A stretch of 64,000 nucleotides of DNA from positions 310,001 to 374,000 of the forward strand of contig NZ_CP054141.1 in the NCBI RefSeq assembly GCF_013284035.1, in the 5' to 3' direction. A model generated the notes under the pieces. The model saw only the letters and a list, made by a program, of their open reading frames with translations, did no database searches and was not told where the DNA came from. The translations under genes were made by a program, and so were the position numbers. The DNA comes from Flavobacterium sp. M31R6. Lineage in GTDB: Bacteria > Bacteroidota > Bacteroidia > Flavobacteriales > Flavobacteriaceae. Of this stretch, positions 1 to 8,003 are shown piece after piece (the stretch's first letter is position 1; each line of letters begins with the position of its first letter).

Positions 1-358
1 ATCACAATGATGGTCTTTTTTTGCTTTAATCTTTCTTTCTTTAATTCAAAGTATTAAAATCTTTATCACCACTCCCTATTAAAAAACGAAACTCATTTTA
101 AAATCAAACTACAAAATACCCACTATTTAAATTGCTACAGTCTTAAAAACTCAATTTAGCGAATGCGAAATCAAAAAAAAATTGAATCAAAAAAATTAGA
201 ATTGATAAAAAAAGTTTGGCTAAAAAAGAAAGTCATATAAATTATCAAATAATCACATCATTAACTATTTCAGTGATAATAATTTAATAAATTAGTTCAA
301 AATTCAGCCTTAACAGCTCATATTAAACTGAAATATTAATTATTTAATACTGAGAAAT
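1..358. other. AT-rich intergenic region upstream of the ATP-grasp operon
   Basis: No gene, RNA or clear repeat is visible here. The stretch is very AT-rich with stops in all frames. It must hold the promoter of the ATP-grasp gene that starts at 359, but I could not find a convincing TAnnTTTG box close to that start. Any gene to the left lies outside the window. Confidence 0.5.
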
Positions 359-1795
359 ATGATGAAATTGGTACCACAGCTAAACCCAAAAGGGTGGGAC
401 GAGATGTTCTCAAATGAAGGCGTTAGAGATTCCTATGCTCAAGTTCTTCACACATTACAAAATCTAAATCCGGAAAGTCTAAACGATAAACAAATTCAGG
501 CTTCGGATTTGTTCATGAATCAAGGTATAACATTTACAGTTTATAGCGACAATAATCAAGGAATAGAAAGAATTTTCCCGTTTGACATCATTCCCAGAAT
601 CATCACAAAAGCTGAATGGAGCGAAGTGGAAACTGGAATCAAACAACGATTAAAAGCCCTTAATTTATTTTTGGAAGATGTTTATAATGGACAACACATT
701 GTAAAAGATGGCATAATCCCCGCTTCATTAATAGCATCTTGCCCTCATTATATACAAGAAGTTCACGGGATAAAAGTGCCGCATAATATTCATGTGCATA
801 TCGCAGGAATTGATTTAATTCGGGGGGCAAAGGGAGAATTTTATGTACTTGAAGACAACCTGCGATGTCCCAGCGGCGTGAGTTATATGTTGGAAAACCG
901 CGAAATCACCAAACGAATTTTCCCAGATATGCTTACCTCCAATAAAGTAAGCATGGTAGGAAACTATCCGATGATATTTCATAACATATTGGTTTCGCTG
1001 TCCCCACGAAATGTATCCAATCCTAACGTGGTTTTACTTACACCTGGTGTCTATAATTCGGCTTATTATGAACATACTTTTTTAGCCCGTCAAATGGGAA
1101 TTCCACTTGTGGAAGGAAGAGACTTGGTGGTTAATAATAATAAAGTATACATGAAAACCACTTCGGGATTACAGCAAGTAGATGTTATTTACCGCCGTTT
1201 GGACGATGAGTATCTCGATCCATTGGTTTTTAAACCCGAAAGTACACTGGGCGTACCAGGACTGATTAGTGCTTACCGTCACGGAAATGTAGCCTTGGTG
1301 AATGCTGTCGGTAATGGTGTTGCCGATGACAAAGCCGTCTATGCTTACGTCCCAGATATGATAAAATATTACCTTAACGAAGAACCTATACTTAAAAATG
1401 TTCCAACATACCAAATGGAAAACAGAGAGGAAAGAGAGTTGGTATTTGCCGATATGGAAAATATGGTAATCAAAGAAACCAATGGAAGCGGCGGATATGG
1501 AATGATAATGGGAAACAAAGCTACGCAAGAAGAACTAGAAAATGGTAAAACAGCCATTTTGGCCAATCCCAGAAATTTTATCGCACAACCGATCATTCAA
1601 CTCAGTACCGTTCCCTGTTTAATAGATGGCCAATTGAAATTACGCCATGTAGATCTAAGACCGTATGCTTTATGTGGACCCAATGGAGTAGAAATTGTGC
1701 CTGGAGGATTAACTCGAGTCGCATTGACAGAAGGTTCATTGGTCGTCAACTCTTCGCAAGGAGGAGGAAGCAAAGACACTTGGATCATAAAGTAA
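359..1795 (+). CDS. Circularly permuted ATP-grasp protein (DUF404/DUF407 type)
   Basis: A 478-aa cytosolic protein of the circularly permuted type 2 ATP-grasp family. These enzymes are predicted to form amide or peptide bonds using ATP; the true substrate is unknown. The family-typical glycine-rich nucleotide loop is visible as IKETNGSGGYGM in the C-terminal half, together with the acidic ED-NLRCPSG segment near residue 165 that is common in this family. Two ATG codons are in tandem at 359 and 362; either could start the protein. It is followed by a small acidic ORF, then an alpha-E protein and a transglutaminase-like protein, which is the standard gene neighbourhood of this family. The family call is firm; the biochemical role is inference. 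Confidence 0.9.
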   Translation: MMKLVPQLNPKGWDEMFSNEGVRDSYAQVLHTLQNLNPESLNDKQIQASDLFMNQGITFTVYSDNNQGIERIFPFDIIPRIITKAEWSEVETGIKQRLKALNLFLEDVYNGQHIVKDGIIPASLIASCPHYIQEVHGIKVPHNIHVHIAGIDLIRGAKGEFYVLEDNLRCPSGVSYMLENREITKRIFPDMLTSNKVSMVGNYPMIFHNILVSLSPRNVSNPNVVLLTPGVYNSAYYEHTFLARQMGIPLVEGRDLVVNNNKVYMKTTSGLQQVDVIYRRLDDEYLDPLVFKPESTLGVPGLISAYRHGNVALVNAVGNGVADDKAVYAYVPDMIKYYLNEEPILKNVPTYQMENREERELVFADMENMVIKETNGSGGYGMIMGNKATQEELENGKTAILANPRNFIAQPIIQLSTVPCLIDGQLKLRHVDLRPYALCGPNGVEIVPGGLTRVALTEGSLVVNSSQGGGSKDTWIIK

Positions 1796-1824
1796 TTTCA
1801 TTTTAATTTTTAAAATGAATCAAA

Positions 1825-2148
1825 ATGAAAACAACTGCCTTAAACACAGAAAAAAACGAAAGCAAAAAGTTTGCCTTTTTACCCGAAATGGTTTTAGAAC
1901 ATTTAAACGACGCGAAACCAACTGAAACAACAGTAGAAAATTCAAATGAGCCTGAAGTTAAAAAAATAACAATAACAGCAGATCCAGATATACCAAATTT
2001 AGATTCAATTCCAGTTCCCGAAAGTGTTTCAAAAAAAGAAGAAATAAAACCCATTGAAACTGTAGAGGAATCCGATTTGGAAACAGCAAAAAGTGAAGCA
2101 GAAGAAAATTTAATCAAGCGATTTATAAATAAAATCAAAATCTATTAA
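1825..2148 (+). CDS. Small acidic protein of unknown function
   Basis: A 107-aa protein with no recognised domain. It is rich in Glu, Lys, Pro and Thr through the middle (likely disordered) and ends in a short basic, hydrophobic helix-like tail (KRFINKIKIY). There is no signal peptide or membrane segment. It lies 29 bp after the ATP-grasp gene, on the same strand and probably in the same transcript. Its upstream leader and first codons (ATGAAAACAACT) closely match those of the decayed ORF at 2172, so this part of the locus has been locally duplicated. It could be a substrate or partner of the ATP-grasp enzyme, but nothing in the sequence proves that. Confidence 0.6.
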   Translation: MKTTALNTEKNESKKFAFLPEMVLEHLNDAKPTETTVENSNEPEVKKITITADPDIPNLDSIPVPESVSKKEEIKPIETVEESDLETAKSEAEENLIKRFINKIKIY

Positions 2149-2171
2149 TCTTAATTTTAAAACCAATTCAA

Positions 2172-2300
2172 ATGAAAACAACTATGCAAAGTGGAGTTAC
2201 AAACGGGATGTTTTTACTCTACAATTACACAGATTCTCAGGCTCCTATCATAGAGTCAATAATAGAAACCATTGTAGAACCTATAATTTTCAAATGCTAA
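2172..2300 (+). pseudogene. Truncated duplicate of the alpha-E gene start
   Basis: This is a 42-codon reading frame. Its first 19 codons align without gaps to the start of the intact alpha-E gene at 2574; by hand count about 44 of 57 bases match. At protein level both share the pattern MK-x-x-M-x-S-x-V-x-x-GMF-x-L. After residue 20 the similarity stops and the frame ends. It looks like the 5' end of a duplicated alpha-E gene that was later truncated, with a structured repeat now lying between the two copies. A functional short peptide is possible but less likely. Confidence 0.6.
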
Positions 2301-2371
2301 AATAGGGCATTATTTAGGCCATAGTTGTCAATCATTGTGAACTTGTAAGCATTACGAGAAGGCGATTTATG

Positions 2372-2495
2372 GGATTGCGTGAGGGATAGAAGCTAGCTAC
2401 CGAAGTAGCGCGGATAGCCCGACGCTGTTGTGTAAAGGGGCCGTATAAGCGGCACTAAAAGTAAGCCCCTTTGCACAACAGGGTCACGCCCAAAC
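2372..2495. repeat. Structured intergenic repeat, long-stem type
   Basis: A GC-richer island in AT-rich DNA. It opens with a GTGAGGGATAGAAGC-like block, contains a GCGGATAGCCCGAC block, and ends in GGGTCACGCCC, which pairs with the opening GCGTGA. Between these a stem of about 16 bp forms from CTGTTGTGTAAAGGGGC (from about 2424) and GCCCCTTTGCACAACAG (to about 2481), with a small CCG/CGG hairpin inside. The GATAG-AAG and GGATAGC blocks are shared with the shorter elements at 6272 and 18975. Elements of this shape are scattered through flavobacterial genomes; their function is not known to me. Confidence 0.6.
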
Positions 2496-2500
2496 GAGCC

Positions 2501-2529
2501 TTTGCGAACTGACGTAGTAAATAATTTTG
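2501..2529 (+). promoter_or_regulatory. Bacteroidota-type promoter for the alpha-E gene
   Basis: TTTG at 2501-2504, a 17-bp spacer and TAATTTTG at 2522-2529 match the Flavobacterium vegetative consensus (TTG, 17-23 bp, TAnnTTTG). The alpha-E start codon is 44 bp downstream. The -33 box lies just outside the structured repeat, so the repeat sits directly upstream of this promoter. Confidence 0.55.
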
Positions 2530-2573
2530 GTTGAAAAAGTTACAGTTTTTTTATAATTTATAAATCGAATCAG

Positions 2574-3527
2574 ATGAAGGCAAATATGCTAAGTCGAGTT
2601 GCAGACGGGATGTTTTGGCTCAACAGATATATGGAAAGAACCGATGGCATGTTATTAACTCTTAATACTAGTTACATACTATCATTTGACAAAGAAACCG
2701 ATGATTGTCAAGGTTACAAACCATTATTGAAATATTATACCGACTTAACACACGACCAAATAAATGATGTGCAATACGACACCAACTTTGTGTTGAAATA
2801 CATTATTTGCGATAGTTTGAATCATAATTCGGTCAAAAATTTGGTTGTAAAAGCGCGTGAAAACGCCAGAGGTTCGCAAGATAAAATAACAAAAGAACTT
2901 TGGGAACACATCAATTCATTGTATCATTTCATGAACTCCCCAGATCTTCCCAGAAAACTGGAAACCTCAGATGCCTTGCAAATTGTAAACAAACTCAATA
3001 AAGATCTCTTACTTTACAACGGCATATTGCATGTAACCATGCCAAGAGGACTCGGATGGAGCTTTTCGAATATTGGAAAACTGATAGAACGATGCTTGCA
3101 AACCATCTCAATGACTCAAGCCTATTATGCGCCTATCAATTATAATCTAGACGGAAATGAAGACGTAATGTACTGGCGAAGATTATTACTTTCGCTATCG
3201 GGTTACGAATTGTATCTTAAGAGTTATAGCAACATCAAGCACAATCGAAAAGTGGTACAACACGTTATTTTTAATCAAGATTTTGCCCATTCTGTAATCT
3301 TTACACTCGAATTAATAAATAAATATTTGGATTGTCTGGTCAAAGACAGCGAAATAAGTGAAGCGAGAAAACTGTACAATCAATTTGGAAGATTAAAAAG
3401 CTATGTTGACTTTACCGACTATCATCACTTGACGGACAAACAACTGGAAGAAATGCTGGAAACTACAAAAACACAACTGAATCAATTTTCCATCGATTTT
3501 TCAAAATTATTTTTCTCCTACACTTAG
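2574..3527 (+). CDS. Alpha-E domain-containing protein (DUF403)
   Basis: A 317-aa, mainly helical cytosolic protein of the alpha-E family. The N-terminus MLSRVADGMFWLNRYMERTD is the family signature. Members almost always sit beside circularly permuted ATP-grasp and transglutaminase-like genes and are predicted to work with them in making or trimming an unknown peptide product. It is full length for the family. It ends 6 bp before the transglutaminase gene, so the two are surely co-transcribed. It appears to have its own promoter at 2501-2529, which would uncouple it from the ATP-grasp gene. Confidence 0.9.
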   Translation: MKANMLSRVADGMFWLNRYMERTDGMLLTLNTSYILSFDKETDDCQGYKPLLKYYTDLTHDQINDVQYDTNFVLKYIICDSLNHNSVKNLVVKARENARGSQDKITKELWEHINSLYHFMNSPDLPRKLETSDALQIVNKLNKDLLLYNGILHVTMPRGLGWSFSNIGKLIERCLQTISMTQAYYAPINYNLDGNEDVMYWRRLLLSLSGYELYLKSYSNIKHNRKVVQHVIFNQDFAHSVIFTLELINKYLDCLVKDSEISEARKLYNQFGRLKSYVDFTDYHHLTDKQLEEMLETTKTQLNQFSIDFSKLFFSYT

Positions 3528-3533
3528 ATAACT

Positions 3534-4481
3534 ATGGCAATATTCAAGATAGTTCACATTACAAAATACCAATACAACTGGCCAATAAAAGAAAGCATCA
3601 ACGAGGTTCGGCTATTTCCCCATAATTTTAGCAATCAAGACGTGCTCGATTACCAACTGTTAATTACCCATAATCCAGACGTAGAATTTTACCAAGACTA
3701 TTACGGCAATCGAGTTGCCAATTTTAATAATCTGGAGTCACATGAAGAAATGGTAATTGAATCCCGAATGACGGTTCGAGTAAATCATTCGCTAAAAATA
3801 CCAGCAATTGACAACACCACTGTTAAAGATATAGGGACAGAAAAAAGCGAAAACATAACCTTATTGAGACTTAGTTATCCTGAAGTTATTCAAAAACAAC
3901 AGGAGATAAAAGCTATTTTGGCAGCAATAGATGTAGCTGACAAACCCATCATCGAAATTGCGCAATTATGCAATCAATACATATTCGATAACTTTACCTA
4001 CACCAAAGGAATTACGAATATAGAAACCACCATTGATGAAATTTTAGAAATTAAAAAGGGCGTTTGCCAAGATTTTGCACATGTATTATTACAGTTGATC
4101 CGCACTGTAGGCATTCCTGCCAGATATGTAAGTGGATACATTTGTCCTTACGAAAGCGGATTACGCGGCGAAGGAGCAACCCATGCCTGGGTCGAAATTT
4201 ATACGCCTACTCAAGGCTGGCTGGGTCTCGATCCAACAAATAATATATGGACGATGGATAATCATGTAAAACTGGCTGTAGGTAGAAATTTTTATGATTG
4301 CACCCCAATTAAAGGAACTTTCAAAGGACTGGCAAGACAAACGCTCTCCGTATGCGTTTCTATAGGCTATGAAGACGGCAGGCATTATGAAGAAATAAAT
4401 GATGTCCTACTCGAAGAAATCCCTCAGGAAATTAACGATCAAATAAGTTATATTGAGCAACAACATCAGCAACAGCAATAA
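3534..4481 (+). CDS. Transglutaminase-like cysteine protease family protein
   Basis: A 315-aa protein with the bacterial transglutaminase-like N-terminal beta domain (residues about 1-90) followed by the papain-like core. The likely catalytic triad is Cys178 (KKGVCQDFAH), His217 (GATHAWVEI) and Asp233 (GLDPTNN). In bacteria this fold usually acts as a peptidase or amidase rather than a cross-linking enzyme. There is no signal peptide, so it is probably cytosolic. The C-terminus ends in a Gln/His-rich run (IEQQHQQQQ) that is likely disordered. It is the last gene of the ATP-grasp / alpha-E operon and probably acts on the same substrate. Confidence 0.88.
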   Translation: MAIFKIVHITKYQYNWPIKESINEVRLFPHNFSNQDVLDYQLLITHNPDVEFYQDYYGNRVANFNNLESHEEMVIESRMTVRVNHSLKIPAIDNTTVKDIGTEKSENITLLRLSYPEVIQKQQEIKAILAAIDVADKPIIEIAQLCNQYIFDNFTYTKGITNIETTIDEILEIKKGVCQDFAHVLLQLIRTVGIPARYVSGYICPYESGLRGEGATHAWVEIYTPTQGWLGLDPTNNIWTMDNHVKLAVGRNFYDCTPIKGTFKGLARQTLSVCVSIGYEDGRHYEEINDVLLEEIPQEINDQISYIEQQHQQQQ

Positions 4482-4497
4482 TATTCATAGCTAAAAA

Positions 4498-5013
4498 TTA
4501 AGCTGCTTCTTCAAATGCAATGAAGTTTACCAGTTCCCCTTTTTTATTAAAAATTGGAAAACCTTCAATATTACAATAATAGAGTTCTCCATTTTTTTTA
4601 TAATTCAAAACTTGTTTAACGAATGGTTTTTGCAATGCAATAGCTTCTCTAATTTCACTGGAAGTATTTAAAACGGTTTCCTTTCCTTGAAACATTTTTG
4701 GTGTTTTGCCAAGAACTTCATTTTCAACATAACCATTCATTTTATGCATGTTATAAGAAGCAAAAACAATATTCAGTTTAGAATCGGTAATGAGTATTAC
4801 TTTTTCTTCTAACTTATTTCTAAAATTCCAATTTACATTTTTCCATTTTTTATCTTGGGCAAGATTCGATATTTTATTGGTATCTAAAACAATCTTTTTG
4901 ATTTCAGTTTGAAAAATCGCACTGAATCCCCAAGAAATTAATGGAATTGAGTTTCCTTTTAAAGAGGCGAAATACTTTGCTTTCGGATTATTGACTTGCT
5001 TTAGAGTTGTCAT
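4498..5013 (-). CDS. Single PAS-domain protein
   Basis: A 171-aa soluble protein with one PAS sensor domain in the C-terminal two thirds, recognisable from ITDSKLNIVFAS-YNMHKMNGY, the EVLGKTPKMFQG turn and the YYCNIEGFPIFNKKGELVNFIAF strands. No output domain follows, so it may act through a partner or bind a small ligand. I start it at the ATG at 5013. A longer frame reaches only a TTG at 5046, and a TATCTTTG -7 box at 5039-5032 would place transcription start downstream of that codon. It converges with the transglutaminase gene. Confidence 0.8.
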   Translation of the reverse strand: MTTLKQVNNPKAKYFASLKGNSIPLISWGFSAIFQTEIKKIVLDTNKISNLAQDKKWKNVNWNFRNKLEEKVILITDSKLNIVFASYNMHKMNGYVENEVLGKTPKMFQGKETVLNTSSEIREAIALQKPFVKQVLNYKKNGELYYCNIEGFPIFNKKGELVNFIAFEEAA

Positions 5014-5031
5014 AATTTTGCTTTTAAAATT

Positions 5032-5039
5032 CAAAGATA
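5032..5039 (-). promoter_or_regulatory. Candidate -7 box of the PAS gene
   Basis: Read on the minus strand this is TATCTTTG, matching TAnnTTTG, 18 bp upstream of the ATG at 5013. No good -33 TTTG was found at standard spacing. It supports the shorter gene start. Confidence 0.4.
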
Positions 5040-5107
5040 AAAACAATCCAAAGAATACAGTCTCGATTGTAAGGTTTTAACTATTGTTGAACCTGTTTTT
5101 TACAAAA

Positions 5108-6190
5108 TCAAAACTCAAATTTGAGCTGTACTACAACTGTCTTTTTGATTTCCGTATTTAGGTTGCTTAACGAAATTCCTAATAGCCGCACCGAATCTTT
5201 CATTTTCTCCTGATATAATAGTTCTTTAACCGTTTCAAAAATCAACGCTTTATCTGAAATAAAATAAGGCATTGTTTTGCTTCGCGTCTGTTGGGTAAAA
5301 TCGCTGTACTTTATTTTTAGCGTAATCGTTTTGCCCGAAATCTGATGTTTTTTTAGACGGCGTTCCAATTCCAATGCAATTCTTTCAAGCTTTTCCAACA
5401 TAAATATTTCAGAGGAAAGATTGATGTCAAAAGTGTGCTCAGCCGCTACCGATTTTGTAATCCGGTTAGATTTCACCTCACTATTGTGAATTCCACGAAC
5501 TACATTGTAATAAAAACCACCCGACTTTCCGAAATGTTTTTCCAAAAATTCGACTGATTTACTTTTTAGATCCAAACCCGTGAAAATTCCGAGTTGAAAC
5601 ATTTTTTCGGCAGTAACCTTACCTACTCCGTAGAATTTTTGAATGGGTAATTGTTCCAAAAAAGAAATGACTTCATCTGGATTGACTGTCTTTTGACCGT
5701 TGGGTTTATTGTAATCACTGGCAATTTTGGCAACAAATTTATTGACCGAAATCCCCGCCGATGCCGTTAGTCCAACTTCATTAAATATTCTTTCTCGAAT
5801 TTCCTGTGCCAATAAACTAGCACTCGGATTTCCTTTTTTGTTTTTGGTAACATCCAAATAGGCTTCATCAAGTGAAAGAGGCTCAACCAAATCCGTATAA
5901 TCACGAAATATTTTATGGATCTTCTTTGAGATTTCTTTATAACGATCAAAACGAGGTCGGACAAAAATAAGTTCTGGGCAGTTTTTCTTGGCCAAAACAC
6001 CACTTATGGCAGAACGGACGCCAAATTTTCTGGCTTCGTAACTGGCTGCCGAAACAACTCCCCGATTTTCGGCACCTCCTACTGCAATGGGCTTTCCGCG
6101 TAACTCAGGATTGTCCATTTGCTCCACCGAAGCATAGAAAGCATCCATGTCGATGTGTATGATTTTTCTATGTGAAAGTGGTTCGGACAT
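5108..6190 (-). CDS. dinB: DNA polymerase IV (Y-family)
   Basis: A 360-aa translesion DNA polymerase. The N-terminal palm carries the first metal-binding aspartates in IIHIDMDAFYASVEQ (Asp14, Asp16) and the second acidic pair in PLSLDEAYLDVT (Asp108, Glu109). The finger segment GVVSAASYEARKFGVRS and the helix-hairpin-helix GVGKVTAEKM follow in the usual order. Length fits DinB. It would copy past damaged bases under stress. It is monocistronic and divergent from the CYTH gene; the 177 bp between them holds a structured repeat. No canonical beta-clamp motif (QxxLF) is obvious at the C-terminus, which ends VVVQLKFEF. Confidence 0.95.
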   Translation of the reverse strand: MSEPLSHRKIIHIDMDAFYASVEQMDNPELRGKPIAVGGAENRGVVSAASYEARKFGVRSAISGVLAKKNCPELIFVRPRFDRYKEISKKIHKIFRDYTDLVEPLSLDEAYLDVTKNKKGNPSASLLAQEIRERIFNEVGLTASAGISVNKFVAKIASDYNKPNGQKTVNPDEVISFLEQLPIQKFYGVGKVTAEKMFQLGIFTGLDLKSKSVEFLEKHFGKSGGFYYNVVRGIHNSEVKSNRITKSVAAEHTFDINLSSEIFMLEKLERIALELERRLKKHQISGKTITLKIKYSDFTQQTRSKTMPYFISDKALIFETVKELLYQEKMKDSVRLLGISLSNLNTEIKKTVVVQLKFEF

Positions 6191-6271
6191 ATTACAAATT
6201 TAGAAACGTTTTGAAAAAAATGGAACGACAGAACTGTTAAAAAAATAAATGAATATCTTTGATGAACGCAA

Positions 6272-6351
6272 CTAGCCCTAATAGAAGTGGAAATCCTTAT
6301 GAGCCGGGGTTCACCTCATAAGGTTGAAACGAATAGCGGGATAAAGCTCCT
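6272..6351. repeat. Short structured intergenic repeat, copy A
   Basis: An 80-bp element opening TAGCCCTAATAGAAGTGG-AAATCCT and closing GAATAGCGGGATAAAGCTCC. The centre is a 9-bp perfect stem CCTTATGAG/CTCATAAGG. Both ends match the copy at 18975 nearly base for base while the centre differs, so conserved ends flank a variable hairpin. It lies between dinB and the CYTH gene. Confidence 0.65.
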
Positions 6352-6367
6352 AAAAAACAACATAAAA

Positions 6368-6835
6368 ATGCTAGAAATAGAAAGGAAATTTTTGGTTACT
6401 TCGGATGCATTCAAACAAGAATCTTTTACCCAAAACAGAATAAAACAAGGCTATTTAAGCTCCGTTCCTGAAAGAACCGTAAGAGTCCGTGTGAAAGGCA
6501 ACAAGGGTTTTTTGACCATAAAAGGAATCTCAAACGAATCAGGTATGTCTCGTTTTGAATGGGAAAAGGAAATTCCAATCGACGAAGCCGAAAAATTATT
6601 GCTTTTATGCGAATCCGGCGTAATTGACAAAACCCGATTTGAAGTCAAAACGGGTCGTCATATTATTGAAATAGATGAGTTTTATGGTGAAAATCAAGGA
6701 CTGATTATGGCTGAAATCGAACTAAAGTCTGAAACAGATTCTTTTGAAAAACCAATCTGGCTAGGCGAAGAAGTTACGAACGATAAAAGATATTACAATG
6801 CCTACTTAAGCAACAATCCTTTTAAGAATTGGTGA
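6368..6835 (+). CDS. CYTH-domain (triphosphate tunnel) protein
   Basis: A 155-aa CYTH protein, the small stand-alone type similar to class IV adenylate cyclase-like and inorganic triphosphatase proteins. The diagnostic EIERKFLV motif begins at residue 3, followed by alternating charged strands (RVRVKGNKGFLTIKG, FEWEKEIP, HIIEIDEFYG, MAEIEL) that would line the tunnel and bind triphosphate and metal. Most bacterial members of this small class hydrolyse tripolyphosphate. I start it at the ATG at 6368, just before the signature motif; an in-frame ATG at 6287 lies inside the structured repeat and would add 27 unrelated residues. Confidence 0.85.
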   Translation: MLEIERKFLVTSDAFKQESFTQNRIKQGYLSSVPERTVRVRVKGNKGFLTIKGISNESGMSRFEWEKEIPIDEAEKLLLLCESGVIDKTRFEVKTGRHIIEIDEFYGENQGLIMAEIELKSETDSFEKPIWLGEEVTNDKRYYNAYLSNNPFKNW

Positions 6836-6837
6836 TT

Positions 6838-7332
6838 TTATTTTTGTAATTCCTCTATTTTCACAATTACCGCACCACTACTTTTGTTGGACGTAATATC
6901 CATAAAAGCTTTTTTGCTTAAATCTATTTCTCTTCCTCTTGCAAAAGGGCCGCGATCTATTACTTCTACTATTACCGCTTTTCCATTGGCTTCATTGGTA
7001 ATTCTGAGTTTAGTGCCAAAGGGGAATTTTCTATGGGCTGCAGTTAATTTTTGATTGTCAAATCGTTTTCCGCTCGCTGTCCTTTTTCCGTTAAACTTGT
7101 CGTGATAATAAGAAGCGTGGGCATTTTTTTTGAAGAATACAAATTTTCCGGTTTCAACAGTAGTAGTATCTGGGGCGATTGTTACTGGTGTAAACTCTTT
7201 TTCGACAACTTTAGTTGTTTTTTTTACAGTGTCTTTATTGATGGAAAATTTTTTGCTGTTTATAATGGCACTTTGACCACTTACCAAACCAAAATTGGCA
7301 AGTATAAATAAAAGCGTGATTATTTTTTTCAT
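6838..7332 (-). CDS. RlpA-like double-psi beta-barrel lipoprotein-family protein
   Basis: A 164-aa exported protein with a signal peptide (MKKIITLLFILANFGLVSGQ) and a C-terminal double-psi beta-barrel of the RlpA family: ASYYHDKFNGKRTASGKRFD, LTAAHRKFPFGTKLRITN, and VIDRGPFARGREIDLSKKAF. RlpA proteins bind, and in some species cleave, denuded peptidoglycan glycan strands. The key Asp in DRGP and the His in AAHR, typical of this barrel, are present. There is no SPOR domain and no lipobox cysteine, so it is likely periplasmic. It converges with the CYTH gene with a gap of 2 bp. Confidence 0.85.
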   Translation of the reverse strand: MKKIITLLFILANFGLVSGQSAIINSKKFSINKDTVKKTTKVVEKEFTPVTIAPDTTTVETGKFVFFKKNAHASYYHDKFNGKRTASGKRFDNQKLTAAHRKFPFGTKLRITNEANGKAVIVEVIDRGPFARGREIDLSKKAFMDITSNKSSGAVIVKIEELQK

Positions 7333-7380
7333 TTATAGTTTATTAGGTGAAACTTTTGAATTGCAAAAAAATTATGGGTA

Positions 7381-7405
7381 AAAAAAAGTCCTTTTCAGGA
7401 CTTTT
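7381..7405 (-). terminator. Rho-independent terminator of the 4-TM protein gene
   Basis: AAAAGTCC, TTTTCA loop, GGACTTTT, with a poly-A run on the + strand giving a U-tract on the minus transcript. It lies just after the stop codon at 7416. Confidence 0.7.
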
Positions 7406-7415
7406 AAAAATGGGT

Positions 7416-7838
7416 TTAAAACCACAAGGACCAAGGGATTCTACTTAAAATAAGTACTAATCCTAAACCGTAAAATATAGAGAAGGTTTTAAATTTTGAT
7501 TCACTAGTCGTTAATTTTTTATGTTTTGACCAACCAATCGTAATTAAAACGATAGCAATGATATTGATTAATGGATGTTCCAATGAAGTTAAACGCAATG
7601 CTTTATCTGACATTTGCCCAAATGAGGCTAATCCTAGCGGAGAAACAAAATACAAAATTATACCAACCAATAATTGAACGTGTATTCCAATTAATCCGAA
7701 CAAAGCAATTTTTCTGTCTTTTGGAGTAAATTCTTTTTTAGAAGACATTCCTATTATGGCATTAATAACCGCGATAACAAGAACTAACAATGCAATATAA
7801 GCCCAACCTGAATGAAATTTTTGTAAAATCGTGTACAT
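7416..7838 (-). CDS. Small integral membrane protein, four predicted TM helices
   Basis: A 140-aa inner-membrane protein with hydrophobic segments at about residues 12-32, 44-66, 86-104 and 119-136. Histidines sit within or near helices (His9, His53, His88), which would suit haem binding, and flavobacterial homologues are sometimes labelled cytochrome b-like, but I cannot show haem ligation from sequence. It is monocistronic, with a TATATTTG -7 box upstream and a clear terminator. Function is unknown. Confidence 0.75.
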   Translation of the reverse strand: MYTILQKFHSGWAYIALLVLVIAVINAIIGMSSKKEFTPKDRKIALFGLIGIHVQLLVGIILYFVSPLGLASFGQMSDKALRLTSLEHPLINIIAIVLITIGWSKHKKLTTSESKFKTFSIFYGLGLVLILSRIPWSLWF

Positions 7839-7858
7839 AAATAATTTTTTAATTTAAA

Positions 7859-7866
7859 CAAATATA
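7859..7866 (-). promoter_or_regulatory. Candidate -7 box of the 4-TM protein gene
   Basis: TATATTTG on the minus strand, 20 bp upstream of the ATG at 7838. The nearest TTG is at 24 bp spacing, slightly too far, so this rests on the -7 box alone. Confidence 0.35.
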
Positions 7867-7952
7867 AGCAAAAAAGTCATAAAAAAACCCCAACTTAAAA
7901 TCAAATGAGATCAAAAAATTGCGTTTTAGTGTCTTCAAAAAATATAAGGCAT

Positions 7953-7985
7953 AAAAAAAACCCAGAAATAATATCTGGGTTTTTG
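7953..7985 (-). terminator. Terminator of the receptor-fasciclin operon
   Basis: Inverted repeat AACCCAGA / TCTGGGTT with an A-run on the + strand (U-tract on the minus transcript). It lies 18 bp past the fasciclin stop codon. Confidence 0.75.
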
Positions 7986-8003
7986 CTGAAAAAAAATATT
8001 ATA

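Noticed and set aside
6287..6367. 27-residue N-terminal extension of the CYTH protein
   Set aside because: It is the translated structured repeat; the family signature starts right after the ATG at 6368.
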